A program made the translations under genes and the position numbers. A stretch of DNA of 64,000 nt, taken from assembly GCA_013423325.1 (NCBI GenBank), contig BLJB01000269.1, forward strand, positions 26,773 through 90,772, read 5' to 3'. This document shows, in pieces, positions 29,624-41,582 of the stretch (position 1 is the first letter of the stretch; each line of letters opens with the position of its first letter). Under the pieces are notes generated by a model that saw nothing but the letters and a program-made list of their open reading frames with translations, made no database searches and was not told the origin of the DNA. Source of the stretch: Usnea hakonensis (taxonomy: Eukaryota > Ascomycota > Lecanoromycetes > Lecanorales > Parmeliaceae).

Positions 29624-32600
29624 TCATTCAAACGCCCCCTCTTTGAGCGTGCGATTACTGACCAACTGTCCAATATGCGTTGGCAGGAAGTTCTGCCCTT
29701 TGCGACGAATGGCGACCCATGCCTTGATGAATTTCAAAACTTGCTCTGCTTGGACAGAGGGTTTATTAGTGATCATGTCAGCAAGTAGCTCACGGTATTC
29801 TTCCATAGAGTTGAAATACAATTGGCCGGCATACAGATGGAGCTCTCGACGGAGCAAATGTGAGAGACTCTGCCATGCGACCACAGAGGGGTATGTCAAG
29901 CTTGGCGGGGCGACGTCCACAGCACGCATGGATTTCGTCACGCGAGGTTCGTATGTATGTAGCTTGACTCCCGCAGATGTCGAGTGGATGTCGTCGAAAA
30001 GCTGGTTGACTTCATACTGTGACACTAGGAGCGAGTCGCCTGGCTCGACGCCCCGCTTGCTCGTGAGAACCCAGTTAACAGGACGAAGGTAGCTATCATG
30101 ATGGCCAGACTGCGGGCGATGAATGGTCCGAGCAAAACCTGTGGTCATTCTTAGAAGATCAAACAGCTCGCCTGGGGCTGAAGCTTTTGCTGAAGTTCGA
30201 TGAACGACGTTGAATGCTCTAGCAAAGTGTTGAAAATCACAAGTACGCACGAATTGTTGAAGATGACTATCCACATGACGTTGGAGGGCTTTCACGCGGG
30301 GAGGACGCTGTATCTGTGTCTCTTCCTCTAACTCATGTGCCACTTCTCTTTCATGTTCCTCGTGCATTAACGCACCTTCCGAAATAGATAAGTCCACGCT
30401 TCGCCACATAGCAAGAAGCTTTTGTACCGTCGGGTCGAGATCTGCTTGGCTAGTTTCTATCACATTTGGTGCGACACTGTCCTTGAATGATGCAGGAGCG
30501 TAGAGATCGGTGAGCCGTTGCTCCTCTTTCTCTCTCAATGCATATATGGATCCCTTGGTAGTATCTGTCTCCTTGGCTACTTGTTCGAGATCAGGGTACT
30601 CTTGGACGAAGACAGCCATTGTCTTCTGTCGCTGACAATAATCTAGGCCTTGCAACACTCGCATCGGCTGAGAGCGCTCGATGCCCAGACAGCTCTGCTC
30701 AAGACTCCAAGCGACGACGTCATAGCCGTTGATGTCGCTGCCTTCTTTTTTGGTGACTTCCATGATACTCTGGTGGACTTCGGGCGGCGCCACAAACATC
30801 AAGGAATGGCCTTGACCAAGCTTGCGAAGGCGCATGCACGCTATAAAGCTATTAGCCCGAGCATAAAATCCAAGAACATGAACGTGCCTTGGACGAGTTT
30901 GTCTTTTACCAGCCGTGGACCCAGAGTCACGGCTGCGCGAGTGTCTATTGGTAGCTTTAGATCTGTGCCTCTGGTATGCACTTCATCGAGATAAACAAGG
31001 CATCGATCCATGCCAGCTTGAAAGGAGGACGCAATAAGAGTCTCGAGCTTATCATCTCGGGTCAGTACCATAACATTATCATCTTTATCGAAGAAGATGC
31101 CTGCTTCCACGTCAGGGACTATGGTCATCCATGTCCTGACAAGCTCTTCGTTAGACATGTCCAGTACCTGAGCACCAACATCGATCAACACACGCACAGA
31201 GGGAGCTTTGTTTGAGATACCCTTGAGTAGTGCTTCTGTAGAGACTTGGCGGCCTTTGGAGTCTCTAGCACAGAAATAGTGCAAGTTTTCCTCTCGTACC
31301 ACATAATTCAACACCTTGCCACTGGTATGGTGGAGATTTGGCAGATCTCGCTGCGTAATCGAGAGTGGAAGTAGGAAACGATTGTCGTTGGTCCCGCTGA
31401 AGCCGGTGGTCAAATGCGGCCCTCCAACTTTCGCTGGCACGTCCCAGCCTGACGTTGATAGTTTCTCGTCAAACTCTTTGCCCTCTCTGGGGAAGACAAC
31501 ATTAGCCAAGAAGTAGTCAGCAATCTTCTTGCTGTGCTTCAAAGCCGGGAATATTTCGTTGCTGTATTGTTGCTCATCTTCTAGATTTACTGCGCTCCAA
31601 TCCTTTAGATGGGATGATAGATCATTGCAGCGGCTGACCCACGCTCCATACTCTAATGACGGGTCGTCGGCTTTAGAAAGCAAATCGAAGCACTGTCTGA
31701 TTTGGATCTTGGATAGGCCGTTGTAGTAATACGAGAGGCAGGTGAGGGCTATCGCAACGTCAGGGTGCCCAAACTCAGCGCTCGGAGCTGGAACATCTTT
31801 CGCACGATAAGGAACGGCAGAGAGGCAACGAGTGGGATGCAAGCCGTAGTTGACCGACCATCTCTTTCCCTGTAAGACAAACAACAGAATTTTGTAGGCG
31901 ATCAGGCCTCGTATCAAGAGGAGATTCTGGAGAAATGATGCCCCGCCCTCATAGAAACCTTTGATCGTATCAGAGTCCGCTTTCAAGACCTCTACATTTT
32001 GGATGAAACGTGACACAGCGTCTTTCACCGGTTTCGGACACTGCTCGAAGCTCAAAGCAGGGAGATGGCTTTCCAGAACGTCATCCGCGACCTTGGCCAT
32101 AAGTCTCTGGCCGATCGACTCTGAAAACAGTCTGATAGTAGGAAAACTTGAGGTGGTTCGATGATTCACCTCTATGTGTCCAGTGCCTGTCTTCTGAAGA
32201 ATGATGGTGTGTTTCTCAATGAGGTCAAACATAGCCTGAACCAGAAGCCAGCGGTCAGGTTGACCATCCATCAGTCGTTGAGTGCCCAGAGTGTAGATGA
32301 GCTGAAATTTGACATCAAGAATCTCATCGCTTTCATCTAAAAGGTCACGAGCATTCGCCTCCAGCCAGCTCTGCGCTTTGAGAAGCGGAGACGCAACTCC
32401 AAGATCTCCCGCTGTTAGTCGCTCGATTCCTATCAGTTGAAACGAGAGTATGTGCTCGGGTTGAGCAAGCAGAATGCCTCTGGAAGATTTGCAAGCGTTC
32501 TGCAGGTCCTGAATTTGTGTGATCACCTCGGTGGTGATTTCAACCTTTCTAGTGAATGGCATGTAGTAGATTCGACGGTCCAGTAAGCCACCCAAACGTA

Positions 32601-35600
32601 GCGCAAGGGTGTCATTCATTTGCTTGACCAATGGTTTCAAAACAACGACCCTCGACAGTCGGCTGCCGTCGGCGATTGCGACGGCAACAAGAGGCACTAT
32701 CACGGATGACTTGCCCTCTCCCTATGACTGCATTAGTTTCATATGAATCGATGAGGATGTGTTTAACAGTACCATGTTCAGTTGAGCGAGAGAGTTTGAG
32801 GATGATGATGGCCTCAACATCTCAAGTGCGACTTGGGCTTGGTTTGGTCGAATGAGAAGATCGTTTTCTATCTCAATCAGAAGCCACTCGGGCCATCGCT
32901 TGCTACCCCATCCAATGCGACCAACGTTCTCCAGCTCAGCACACAGACTGGGGACATCCTTCCGTTCGCCAGCAAGTACTAGTCTTCGGCTACGCTGGAG
33001 GAACGTGATTGCCTCGCCTAGCGCCAGTAGGCAAAGGCTCCAACGCAGAGGAACTTTCAATCTTCGCAGGTTGGCTAAGGGTCCAACAATTGAACGAATC
33101 GTGAGTCGGGGCCAAAGACCCCCGGCCTCTAAGATCCTTGAAATTTGGTCATTAGGACTTAAATTCCCGCAGATTTCCTTGAGCATTCCCTCCATATATG
33201 TCTCACAATTCTTGCGGTTTAGTAAAAGATCTTCGAGCGAGCAGGGCGACGACTTCGGAACTAGACGCTCTTTGAAATTGGAGTATGTATCGAGACTAGC
33301 TAGAAGTTCATCACTGTACTGTCTTCGAATTGATGAAACTTCATGCTCCGCGCCCAAGGCTTCGACTATCTTACGCAGCCTTGGACTGGAGGCCGAAGCT
33401 TTTGAAACGCTTTCAATGGACATGACCTTGTGTTCTCCAGTGAATGTTGCTGGCGCCGTCATCATCAGCATAGGCAAAGTCGGCAGCAGGGGGGCAGCAC
33501 CCAATTCCATGTAGACCTGCCACGACTGCCAGTCGTCAGCTTCGTAATTCGGTCTGGATGTCTTTTCGTAAACGCGATTCAGGATCAGTTGAGCACGATT
33601 TACATAGCTCTGAAGCTCTCCATTCCGCGTCCAATGAGCGAATAAAGAATTAATTTCTTGGCTTGCATTTTGAATCTTCAGCAGGTTAGCAGTCGCGGCT
33701 CTAGGGGTCTGGGGAATGCGGCAAGGCCATTGATCAAGATAATATTTCAGGACCTTTTTGGTCTGTTCTTCCTGGGTGTCGCTGTATTTTTTCTGTTCCG
33801 CTCGAATGTCAGGCACGCTCAAACTACTGGACGACGGGCTAAAGGCTTTCATGTGCGGCTGAATAGCGGAGCGGACATCTGAAGGTAGAAAGGTAGCACC
33901 ATAAGACAGTGTGAACGAAGAGTGAGCAGGAGGATCGATTGCGCGCAGCTCATGCGAGAAAGCGAATGCCAATAAGGTCACCAATCGAGTAAGATCAGTG
34001 ATATCACTGCCGAATGCTACTATGGAGAAGAGGAACAGCAATTCATACGTGTCCTGTCGTTGGGAGCTGGATCGACAGAGTTCCAAAAGGCTTCCCCATG
34101 AGGTGGCATAAGAGATAGACAGCAATTCAGACATTGGTCTTGAAGATTGGAAGCGTTTACCAAATCCAAGGAATGTTCCCATACTCTTAAGGTCTTGCAG
34201 AAAGTTCCTGCTTACCTGGCATTTTGGGGGCCAGTCTCTGACAAGTGAGGCGATATCAAACGTCCTAGCCGATCGTTCTTCCAACGGAATGCTATCGCGA
34301 GATCGGTATAGGACATCCCAATTTGTAATCGCTACACTGCCGCCAGTGCTAGAGCTGAGAAGTGATAGATTTCTGGCCTTTGCACGGGCCAAAAGATCCA
34401 TGTCGCGATTGACATACAAAGAGGAAGATGCGCGGCTGTCTGGATAGAAAAAGAGAAAACGATTCCCAGAAGCTAGTATCTGCTCGGCAAGGATTACAAA
34501 ATCGTCATGTTGAGTTATCATAGAAAGTTGAGTATGCCATTCGACTTGCTGCATCACTCTGAGGTGCTTTGGATAAGGCTTGCGATTAGGCGTAAGCTGG
34601 GCAATCGACATCAAAAGCTGGTAGATTTCTTCGTCGGCTGGCTTTATCAAGCTCACGGATTGTTGTCGGAGATATGCTAATGCTTCTTCTGTTCCAGTAT
34701 TGCCAGTAAAGGGATCAGGTAGCACAAACGATGTTATAGCGTGAAGATACGCCATGTACAAGGAGCTCATGATATCTGCAGAGCCTTGAAGGCGGCGTAG
34801 GCTTCCATCGATTCGGTATTGAAAGAGCCGTACCTTGTTACTGCTCGAGCTTATCATCACACTGACGTGGTTTCTGGATTTAGTGACAGAAACTTCCCCC
34901 TGAGGGATTACCAGAAGACGGTCATGTTTCCTGGCGAGCTGACCGATTCCGCAAAGTATCAGCCGACTCTTAAGTCCGATCATAGTCCCAAGAGACTGGT
35001 CAGGATCGACGATACGACCAAGCTCATGACACTGAAAGTGCCCTTGGGCGTTCAAGTGAAAGTAGAGATTGTATCTGGGAAGAGAAACATAAAGTCCGCC
35101 ATCAGAACTAAGAAGGACATGGGTATTATCCCAGGTCTCAAGTGCATTAAAGACGTCCATTGTTTTCCTGAAGGTCGCACTTCGTACATCAATCAGCGAC
35201 ATTTTCCCATGAAAGAGATGCGAGATACTCTTCGCTTGGTATCGCAAGCGCCAATTATTACTATTGGTATTCCAATGCCCTAGACAATTATTACTATTGG
35301 TATTCCAATGCCCTAGAGGTCGAAATTCTATTTCAGAAGACAACAAGTCGAGCCAATGGACGTAACCATGGACGAATGTTGAGGGCACATCGCCCGCGAA
35401 TATTGCATGGGGCACGTATTCCAACACTTGCGAACCTTGACGGAGCTTGATCACCACTCTCTCTCCACGTTTGGTAAAGTAAACCAGGTAGCCATGAATT
35501 TCTTGAGCTGTCATGTAGAGCATTCCTGGCATATCCGCGGCGAACACATTCAATATCCGGGACCCGAAGACTCTCTGATAAGCTCCGCTGCTAAGGTAGT

Positions 35601-38600
35601 CTCTTGGAAGTCGACCAAGTGGTCTTCCATCCACCAAAAGCTCTCCGTCTAGAACGTTGTACTGCACGGTTTGGGAAGCGTAGCCAGAAGATTCTTTCGT
35701 CTGTGTTGTTAACCATCGCTCATTTGGAGCAGCAAGAACAGTCCAGCCATTGGGCACAGATTGAAAGCCTGGCCAGATCTTCAGTATCCCTTGATCAAGA
35801 CCCAAATTGGTACCGCTCATAACAAGTTGAAGGGTGGCCTTATAAAGTGCATGCGTCAATCTGAGATCGTGCAAGTACATGCGACGTATATGTGACGGTA
35901 GTGACATGGCGTCGCCAGGGATGTTCTCTTGAACTATAACGCAGCCAATAACCCAAGTAGATAAATCACTCTCGCTATCTAAGACTTGTGAAACGTGATG
36001 ACTGTCAACGTCGTAGGTCAATTTACAAAGCATGGCGGTCTCGAGCAGACGGTGTTGGAGGGTTTGCACCTCAGCCTCTTTAGTCGCATCCTGCAGAAGA
36101 CTCAATATCGCTTCCATCCACTCTTGAATGATTGCGCGGATACGATTCAAGGTACCCAGAGCCAGCGAGGTCACAGTACTATCTGGGGCAAGGGTGAGTG
36201 TTCGAAGAGTAAGCTTGACTAGAAGCATCATAGTATAGTCGCTCTTCCAGTTTGCTTTCACAGTGTCCAGATTTGACTGGATCTTGGCTAAAAGCTCTTC
36301 GCAGAATAGCGGGCCGTCAAAGACGCGGTGCGAGATTCTGTAAGCATCCTCGCCGCTTGATCCTACCTGGAAAGCCGCGTGCAAAAAAAGGGTCGACACA
36401 GCTTCTGTATTAAAGGTCAAATTTGAGGCGGTCAACTCGCGCTGAATATTCAACCATTGGGTATGCTCGCCGTCTGCGCGCAACGACCCAAAGCTGATAA
36501 ATTCATGGAGACTCAATCCAGGGGAGCAGATGTCCTGTTTGGCCAGAACCTCGTTCTGTGCATGATTTGTTGAGTCGACAGCGAATTGTAGATTGGAATA
36601 AGGTCCATCAGGAAGCGGCTGGATGCACTTATATTGAAGGCTTGGCTCGTTGGTCTGCTCTTGAATCCAGACCTTTTGCACCCTGTCTTGCATTGCGTAC
36701 TGTAACGCATTGTTGCCGTATACCTCATCGTAGGGAACAGGGAAACGTCGGACGTAGTGGGTCTTTTCGAAAGACTTTACCTTTGATGCAAGTGTCATGC
36801 GTGAAGACTTCTGTTTGTAGTAGCTGCGAAGTCCAGAATATTCAGGCAAAGCGTCAGCATATTGCTGGGAGTCTTGCCATTGTGGCCTTCCAATGTCATG
36901 CACAAGCATCCATGTGATATTACGCCAAGCCACAAAACCTGCGGGGCAGTCCAGCTCAAACACGGCGGACCTGCAGGAATACTCGTCGGCAGGCAGCGGC
37001 CATTCATATTTCGAGATTCTCATATTGTTCGCCTCGGCTTTGAGGTTACATTTCTCGCAATACTCACTGTGATGAAGCCAACCAACAGAATCCGTAACGT
37101 ACTTGCATTCAAGCCCCCTCGCCTCAGAAAGTAGCTGTTCGTATTCTCTCGAGGCATTTTCCCACTCCGTTTTCTTGGCTGCCTTCTTCGTTGAAGCTTC
37201 AGCTTCTATCTGCGCTCTCAGAGCCTTGTGTGAGGCAGACGTAGCATAGTACGCGACCGCAAACGATTCGCTTCCTGGATCAGAAAAGATGGAGGGATTA
37301 AATGGCATCGCAGAAGTACAGCGAAGCATGATGTACCGCTCCACTTTATGCAAACGCTGCATCTGGCCCTTTTTGGACAATAAAAGGGGATAAAACAGGT
37401 CAGTCGATACCATTGGAGCATACTGCTTGAGTAGGGGAAAAAGGATTGTTGCCAATTGATCGACAGCATGCCAGATCTCTGCAATTGTAAGCAGCATCAT
37501 CGAAAGGTCCTCTGGTGAGTCACGGTAAGCTGTTTCTGATTTGCGCCAGTAGCTTTCCCCCAGTTCAGCAAGTGCTACGCAATCCTCAGGCGCTGGGGAG
37601 CATGAGTCGAACTTTTCGACCCAACAAGGAAGAGAAAGCGCAACCCAGTGCTCGAACTCTGCCAGGACAAAGACAAGTTCTTCCTTTGTCGCGCTGCTCG
37701 TATCGAGTCTTGGAAGTCCGCGGTACCACTCCAGCCATGTTTGATAATTTGGAGTAAATTTTGTTGAGGAAGGAGCGTTGGTCTGATCGTAGGCTAATGC
37801 AGCGTCCAAATATTGTCTACTTTTAAAAAGAGATAGTGCTGTATCGCTGGTGAAAATTAATTCCGAGACTGTCGTTGGACGTTCAGCATCTAGCCTTTGT
37901 ACCTCGTCCCACTTCTGGCTCTGTTGGGCCCTTACTCGCTGGCAAGTATCCAAAGCATCCATTTGAACAAAGTCAATGGTATGTGCGCCTAGTTTATGCA
38001 CACGACGAGCAAGTTTGGCTAGGATGACATGGCACTTATCCGCAGGCTTGTCGGCAAGCAATGCCTTGGACGCAATTTCCGACATCAAGTATATCATGAA
38101 ATTCTTATACTGGATGTTTCCCGTATCTCTTGGTAATACTCGGCACAACGTCATCTGAATGGTCACTCGGATAGCGAGCCATAGAGGCGATCGTCGCCAT
38201 GGTAGGAGGACACTGTTCCACAGAACATCGTCTCTTGTGCGTTTGGAGATCTGCTGTGTCTTCACAGGCACCCCTAACGAAGCTAAGATAGCCATAAGCA
38301 TATCGCTTACAAGTCCAGGGTGAGCAGTGTCCCGAGGTTCCGCCATATGAGAGCCGGCCTTTTGAATTTGAGGCATCATTTCGTCGATGACTTCCATGTC
38401 GAGCTTGCTCATCGTAGCAGCTAATTCGTTGCGGAACCGGGGGTCATCAAAGATCGAGACGCGGATACCACGGGCGTGTTCGGGAAAGGTACGAAGTAGA
38501 CTTCCTTTGCATCCTATCACGGCACCAGCTGATGGAGAAGCCTCGAAGCACTCAAATATGACCATTTGATGAGTCCTTCGCAATGTGAGCATGGCATTCT

Positions 38601-38967
38601 GAGCCTTGATAGGTACAAGAAGAACATCTGTAAGCAGAGATTAGCTGGGGAAGCGTCATGACTGCAGCGACATACCCTCTGGCTTCAACTCGTCAAAAAG
38701 TTGCATGAGGATTTTTATAGACAGGCTCTGCGCGGAGACAACCGCAGAGCAACGCGAGAGCATAGTCTTGATGAGGCCCCAGGGCGCGGAGGCAGTACCT
38801 TCGGGTAATTGGCCACAGTACGAATCAATTCTGGATGAGACAAATTGGAGAAGGTGTGGTTCGGCAGCACGCAAGGTCCTGGGATCATCCGCTCCCTGGG
38901 GTAGTTGAGGCGGTAAGACCACATGGTTGATGATGAATTCGAGTGACTTTGAAGAGTCTAAAGCCAT
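29624..38967 (-). CDS. giant DUF6606/DUF3638/DUF3645-type P-loop protein
   Basis: Four exons (38967-38676, 38627-32773, 32721-30888, 30840-29624) encode about 3,065 residues. Introns are 48, 51 and 47 nt. The second removes a stop and restores the P-loop GEGKSS (Lys2053). Downstream are DESDE (about 2178) and LDEVHTRGTDLKLP (Asp2628), followed by IDTRAAVTLGPRL and MRLRKLGQGHSLMF. This order resembles a superfamily-2 helicase core: motif I, DExx-like motifs, motif VI. The N-terminus starts with an F-x-x-x-INHVVLPPQLP segment typical of the family. Pfam treats these as domains of unknown function, sometimes labelled ubiquitinyl hydrolase by homology; I cannot see a classical protease triad. The start is ATG 38967, in good Kozak context (GCCATGG). 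The last intron begins with GC instead of GT. A 33-bp in-frame duplication lies at 35252-35317. Probably an ATP-dependent intracellular machine of unknown role. Confidence 0.85.
35252..35317. repeat. 33-bp in-frame tandem duplication inside the giant gene
   Basis: Two identical 33-bp units, 35252-35284 and 35285-35317, lie head to tail inside exon 2. They duplicate an 11-residue segment (LGHWNTNSNNC/W type, minus strand) without breaking the frame. Confidence 0.9.
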
Positions 38968-40559
38968 GGCCGCGATGTATGACAACAGACAGCCAACAAC
39001 CTATCTGTTGACAGCTCAAACTATGTGGTGATTCCAAGGATAAGAGTTGTAGGTCATGTCTGGATGTGTGAGGAAATTTTTCAGTGAGGAGATGACCTCA
39101 GCTGGTAACCGCTCTTTGGATGGATTGTGTTATAGGGTGATGCAGTGGGCCAGGTGAAATGTCAGGTGAAGTTGTGATGGGAGCGACCAGCCTTTAGCTG
39201 ACGTTGGACAGCAGTAAGTAAGTAATAGTGTATGAGGCAGATGTAAGCTAGATGAAGCAGTTCAATGAATGTTTGGTGGACCAGTAATTAGTAAATGTAT
39301 CTGAGGTATCAGGTTGAGGAATCAAAGAGGGTGGAAGGATGAAATGAAGATGTGAAGTTGTTGACGAGGTCACTCAAAGCTCAAAGCGCGTTTCCAACGC
39401 GAGAACCCTATTCTTGAAAAACGGTCACTGCATCAAACTTCTCTCGACGGCTTGGGTCTGCGTCTCATTTAGCAAAGGCGACATGATCAAACACTGGTTT
39501 CGAGATTCCATGTCAAGTGCAGAGCCCCTCGGGGACCGGTAGATACGTACTCTCAAATCCAGCCAAACATACACCGGCTGCTGAATGCAGCTAAGCGTAT
39601 TTACGCAGCATCGAGACAGTATGGAGATACCGTCCTGACATGTAGAACAATTGCCCTTTTTCCGTCTCTCGTATCCCAGCACATATCACATCCTCGGACC
39701 TTCCTCTCCCTGGAAGCAGAGCTCAACAAACCCACACAGATTCAACCACCTAAACAAACCCCTTTTTCAGCAACCGGTGCATACAATCTCTCTTCCTTCG
39801 TCTCCTTCTCTTCCTCTTTCCCATCCCTTCAATAGCCCCCAGCCCTCCTCCTCATCCCAGTCCAGACCAGCCCTCGCATTGACAATCCCATCTCACCTTC
39901 ACCTCGCCCACTTCCGCCTCTTCCCTATTGAGCACTGTCCATCTCGCCATTCCCCAGTGTAGAGCAGAAGACCCAACATCCATCACAGCCACCTTCTCCG
40001 TAGATACCAGACTAGCCCCATCAAAAAGCAATCATCCCACCCCTTCAACCCTCCGATCCCCAAATAGACACCTCTTGTGTAATCCAAGTCTATTGCGGGG
40101 CCACTGAAGAGAAGGTAGGGTGAGCGGAGGGAGGAGGAAGTATTTTCAAATTCGGATAGACGGCAGACTAGTGATCACATCAGCTGGCTGGTCTGGAAAG
40201 TGTTCCCCAAGGCGTACTAACCGAAATAGAAAGGACCGCTTGACATTTCTCGATGTCACTGAGACGAACGAAAACACAGTGAAGCAAAGAGGACTACTTG
40301 CTTGGCGCCAAGCATTTTTGGTGGCCTCGGATTGACCAATCATGTCTGACGGAGAGCCTCTTACGTCTTACTGCACGGGGTAACTTGGTGGAGGCCAGCC
40401 CACGCATGAAGACTTGAGATTCAAATATTATCAATTAGGATATTAGACATTCGACTAACTATTATGTACATATCAGGTACGCAACATCACGCGTGCTTTT
40501 ACTTGAATTTTATACATTAGGGTCATCGTCCCCATCTTGGAAATGCTTCTTCTGTTGAT
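38968..40559. other. intergenic, no supported gene
   Basis: Promoter side of the giant gene and 3' side of the ferritin-like gene. It is CT-rich at 39650-40080, and the short proline/serine-rich frames there are composition artefacts. No domain is recognised. Confidence 0.4.
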
Positions 40560-41582
40560 TCAAGAAAGGACCACCTCCGCTGGGCCAGCAAGAGCACCGA
40601 AACTGGACAGCTGATCCTCGGTCAATGCGTCAGCTGTAGGAAAGGTCGTAAGCACAGCAAATGCTACACCAGCTGCACCCTCGGGGACAGGGATCGTAGC
40701 ACAGCCAGTGCCGCAGCTCGTGACTTCGGTGTAGGTAACGTTGGTGACCATGTTGATCAGGCCAATATAGAGTGGTGTACCAGGAGCAACCTTGACGAAG
40801 AATTTGGAGGGGTCATAGCTGAATTTGAGCAGTGTTCCGGCAGCGGTTGGAGGCTGGAGATTTGAAGGTGGCATGGGCGACTCGAGGGTGAGCTTGGGAA
40901 GGATAGGGAGAGGGAGCTGCTGTGGGCACTCGACGATAAACATCTGAGCGAGGTTGTAGGCAAATGTGGCAGTCAAAGCGGTATCGAAGCTTGTGGGAAA
41001 CGGGGAGGCACCGACGCCGGCTCGGAGGTATGCATCGTGGCGGGCTTCAACGGTGAGAATGCTAGCTGAGGCGACCTCTAGAGTTTGGTCATCCGTAAGG
41101 AATTCTGCACCTCCAAGGTATGCACCAATGCCGACCGAAGTAATCATGTTGGCTAGGTCGACAAAGGAGGTTGGGGAGTTGTAGGGAAACTTGTAGCTGC
41201 AGGCTGGGACTGGGGCGTAGCCAGATTTCTCGAGGATGGCGCTAATGGTAGCGACGTGGGTTGCTTCTTGCTGTTCCATACTAGTCATTAGCACTATTAC
41301 TTCGCGGATGGTAAGGGGTATGAGGCAGCATACGGAAGCAATGACGCCGACATTCTCACGAAAGCCGGGTGGGAAGCCAGCTGCGGTATACTGGGCATCC
41401 GTGAAGTTCTCATAGCCACCAGTATAAAGGGCGAACTCGAGGTGCTCGAGGTAGAGAGCCAAGTTTAGGACGGATTCATCGGTGGCGCTATTTACTGGTG
41501 GCAGGGTGTTGGCTCTCTTCTCTAGTGGAAGGGCGACGGCAGAGACGATGAGACCAGCTAGGCAAGCAAAGGTGAAACGCAT
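40560..41582 (-). CDS. secreted ferritin-like domain protein (Rds1-type family)
   Basis: Two exons, 41582-41334 and 41270-40560, encode about 319 residues. The 63-nt intron (GTATGC...ATGGAACAG) is in frame, so it can be missed. Its removal joins FRENVGVIAS to QEATHVATI, restoring the helix with the conserved Glu-x-x-His of ferritin-like proteins. Start: ATG 41582, which begins a signal peptide (MRFTFACLAGLIVSAVALPLEKR, with a Lys-Arg processing site). The upstream Met at 41711 gives a non-homologous leader. A four-helix bundle fits residues 30-190, with helices starting at ESVLNLALYLEHLEFALY, the EATH helix, VDLANMITSVGIGAYLGG and SILTVEARHDAYLR. The C-terminal 100 residues are Pro-rich and beta. 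Such proteins (Rds1/stress-response type, Ferritin_2 family) are secreted or wall-associated. Metal binding is inferred from Glu/His pairs. Confidence 0.8.
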   Translation of the reverse strand: MRFTFACLAGLIVSAVALPLEKRANTLPPVNSATDESVLNLALYLEHLEFALYTGGYENFTDAQYTAAGFPPGFRENVGVIASVCCLIPLTIREVIVLMTSMEQQEATHVATISAILEKSGYAPVPACSYKFPYNSPTSFVDLANMITSVGIGAYLGGAEFLTDDQTLEVASASILTVEARHDAYLRAGVGASPFPTSFDTALTATFAYNLAQMFIVECPQQLPLPILPKLTLESPMPPSNLQPPTAAGTLLKFSYDPSKFFVKVAPGTPLYIGLINMVTNVTYTEVTSCGTGCATIPVPEGAAGVAFAVLTTFPTADALTEDQLSSFGALAGPAEVVLS

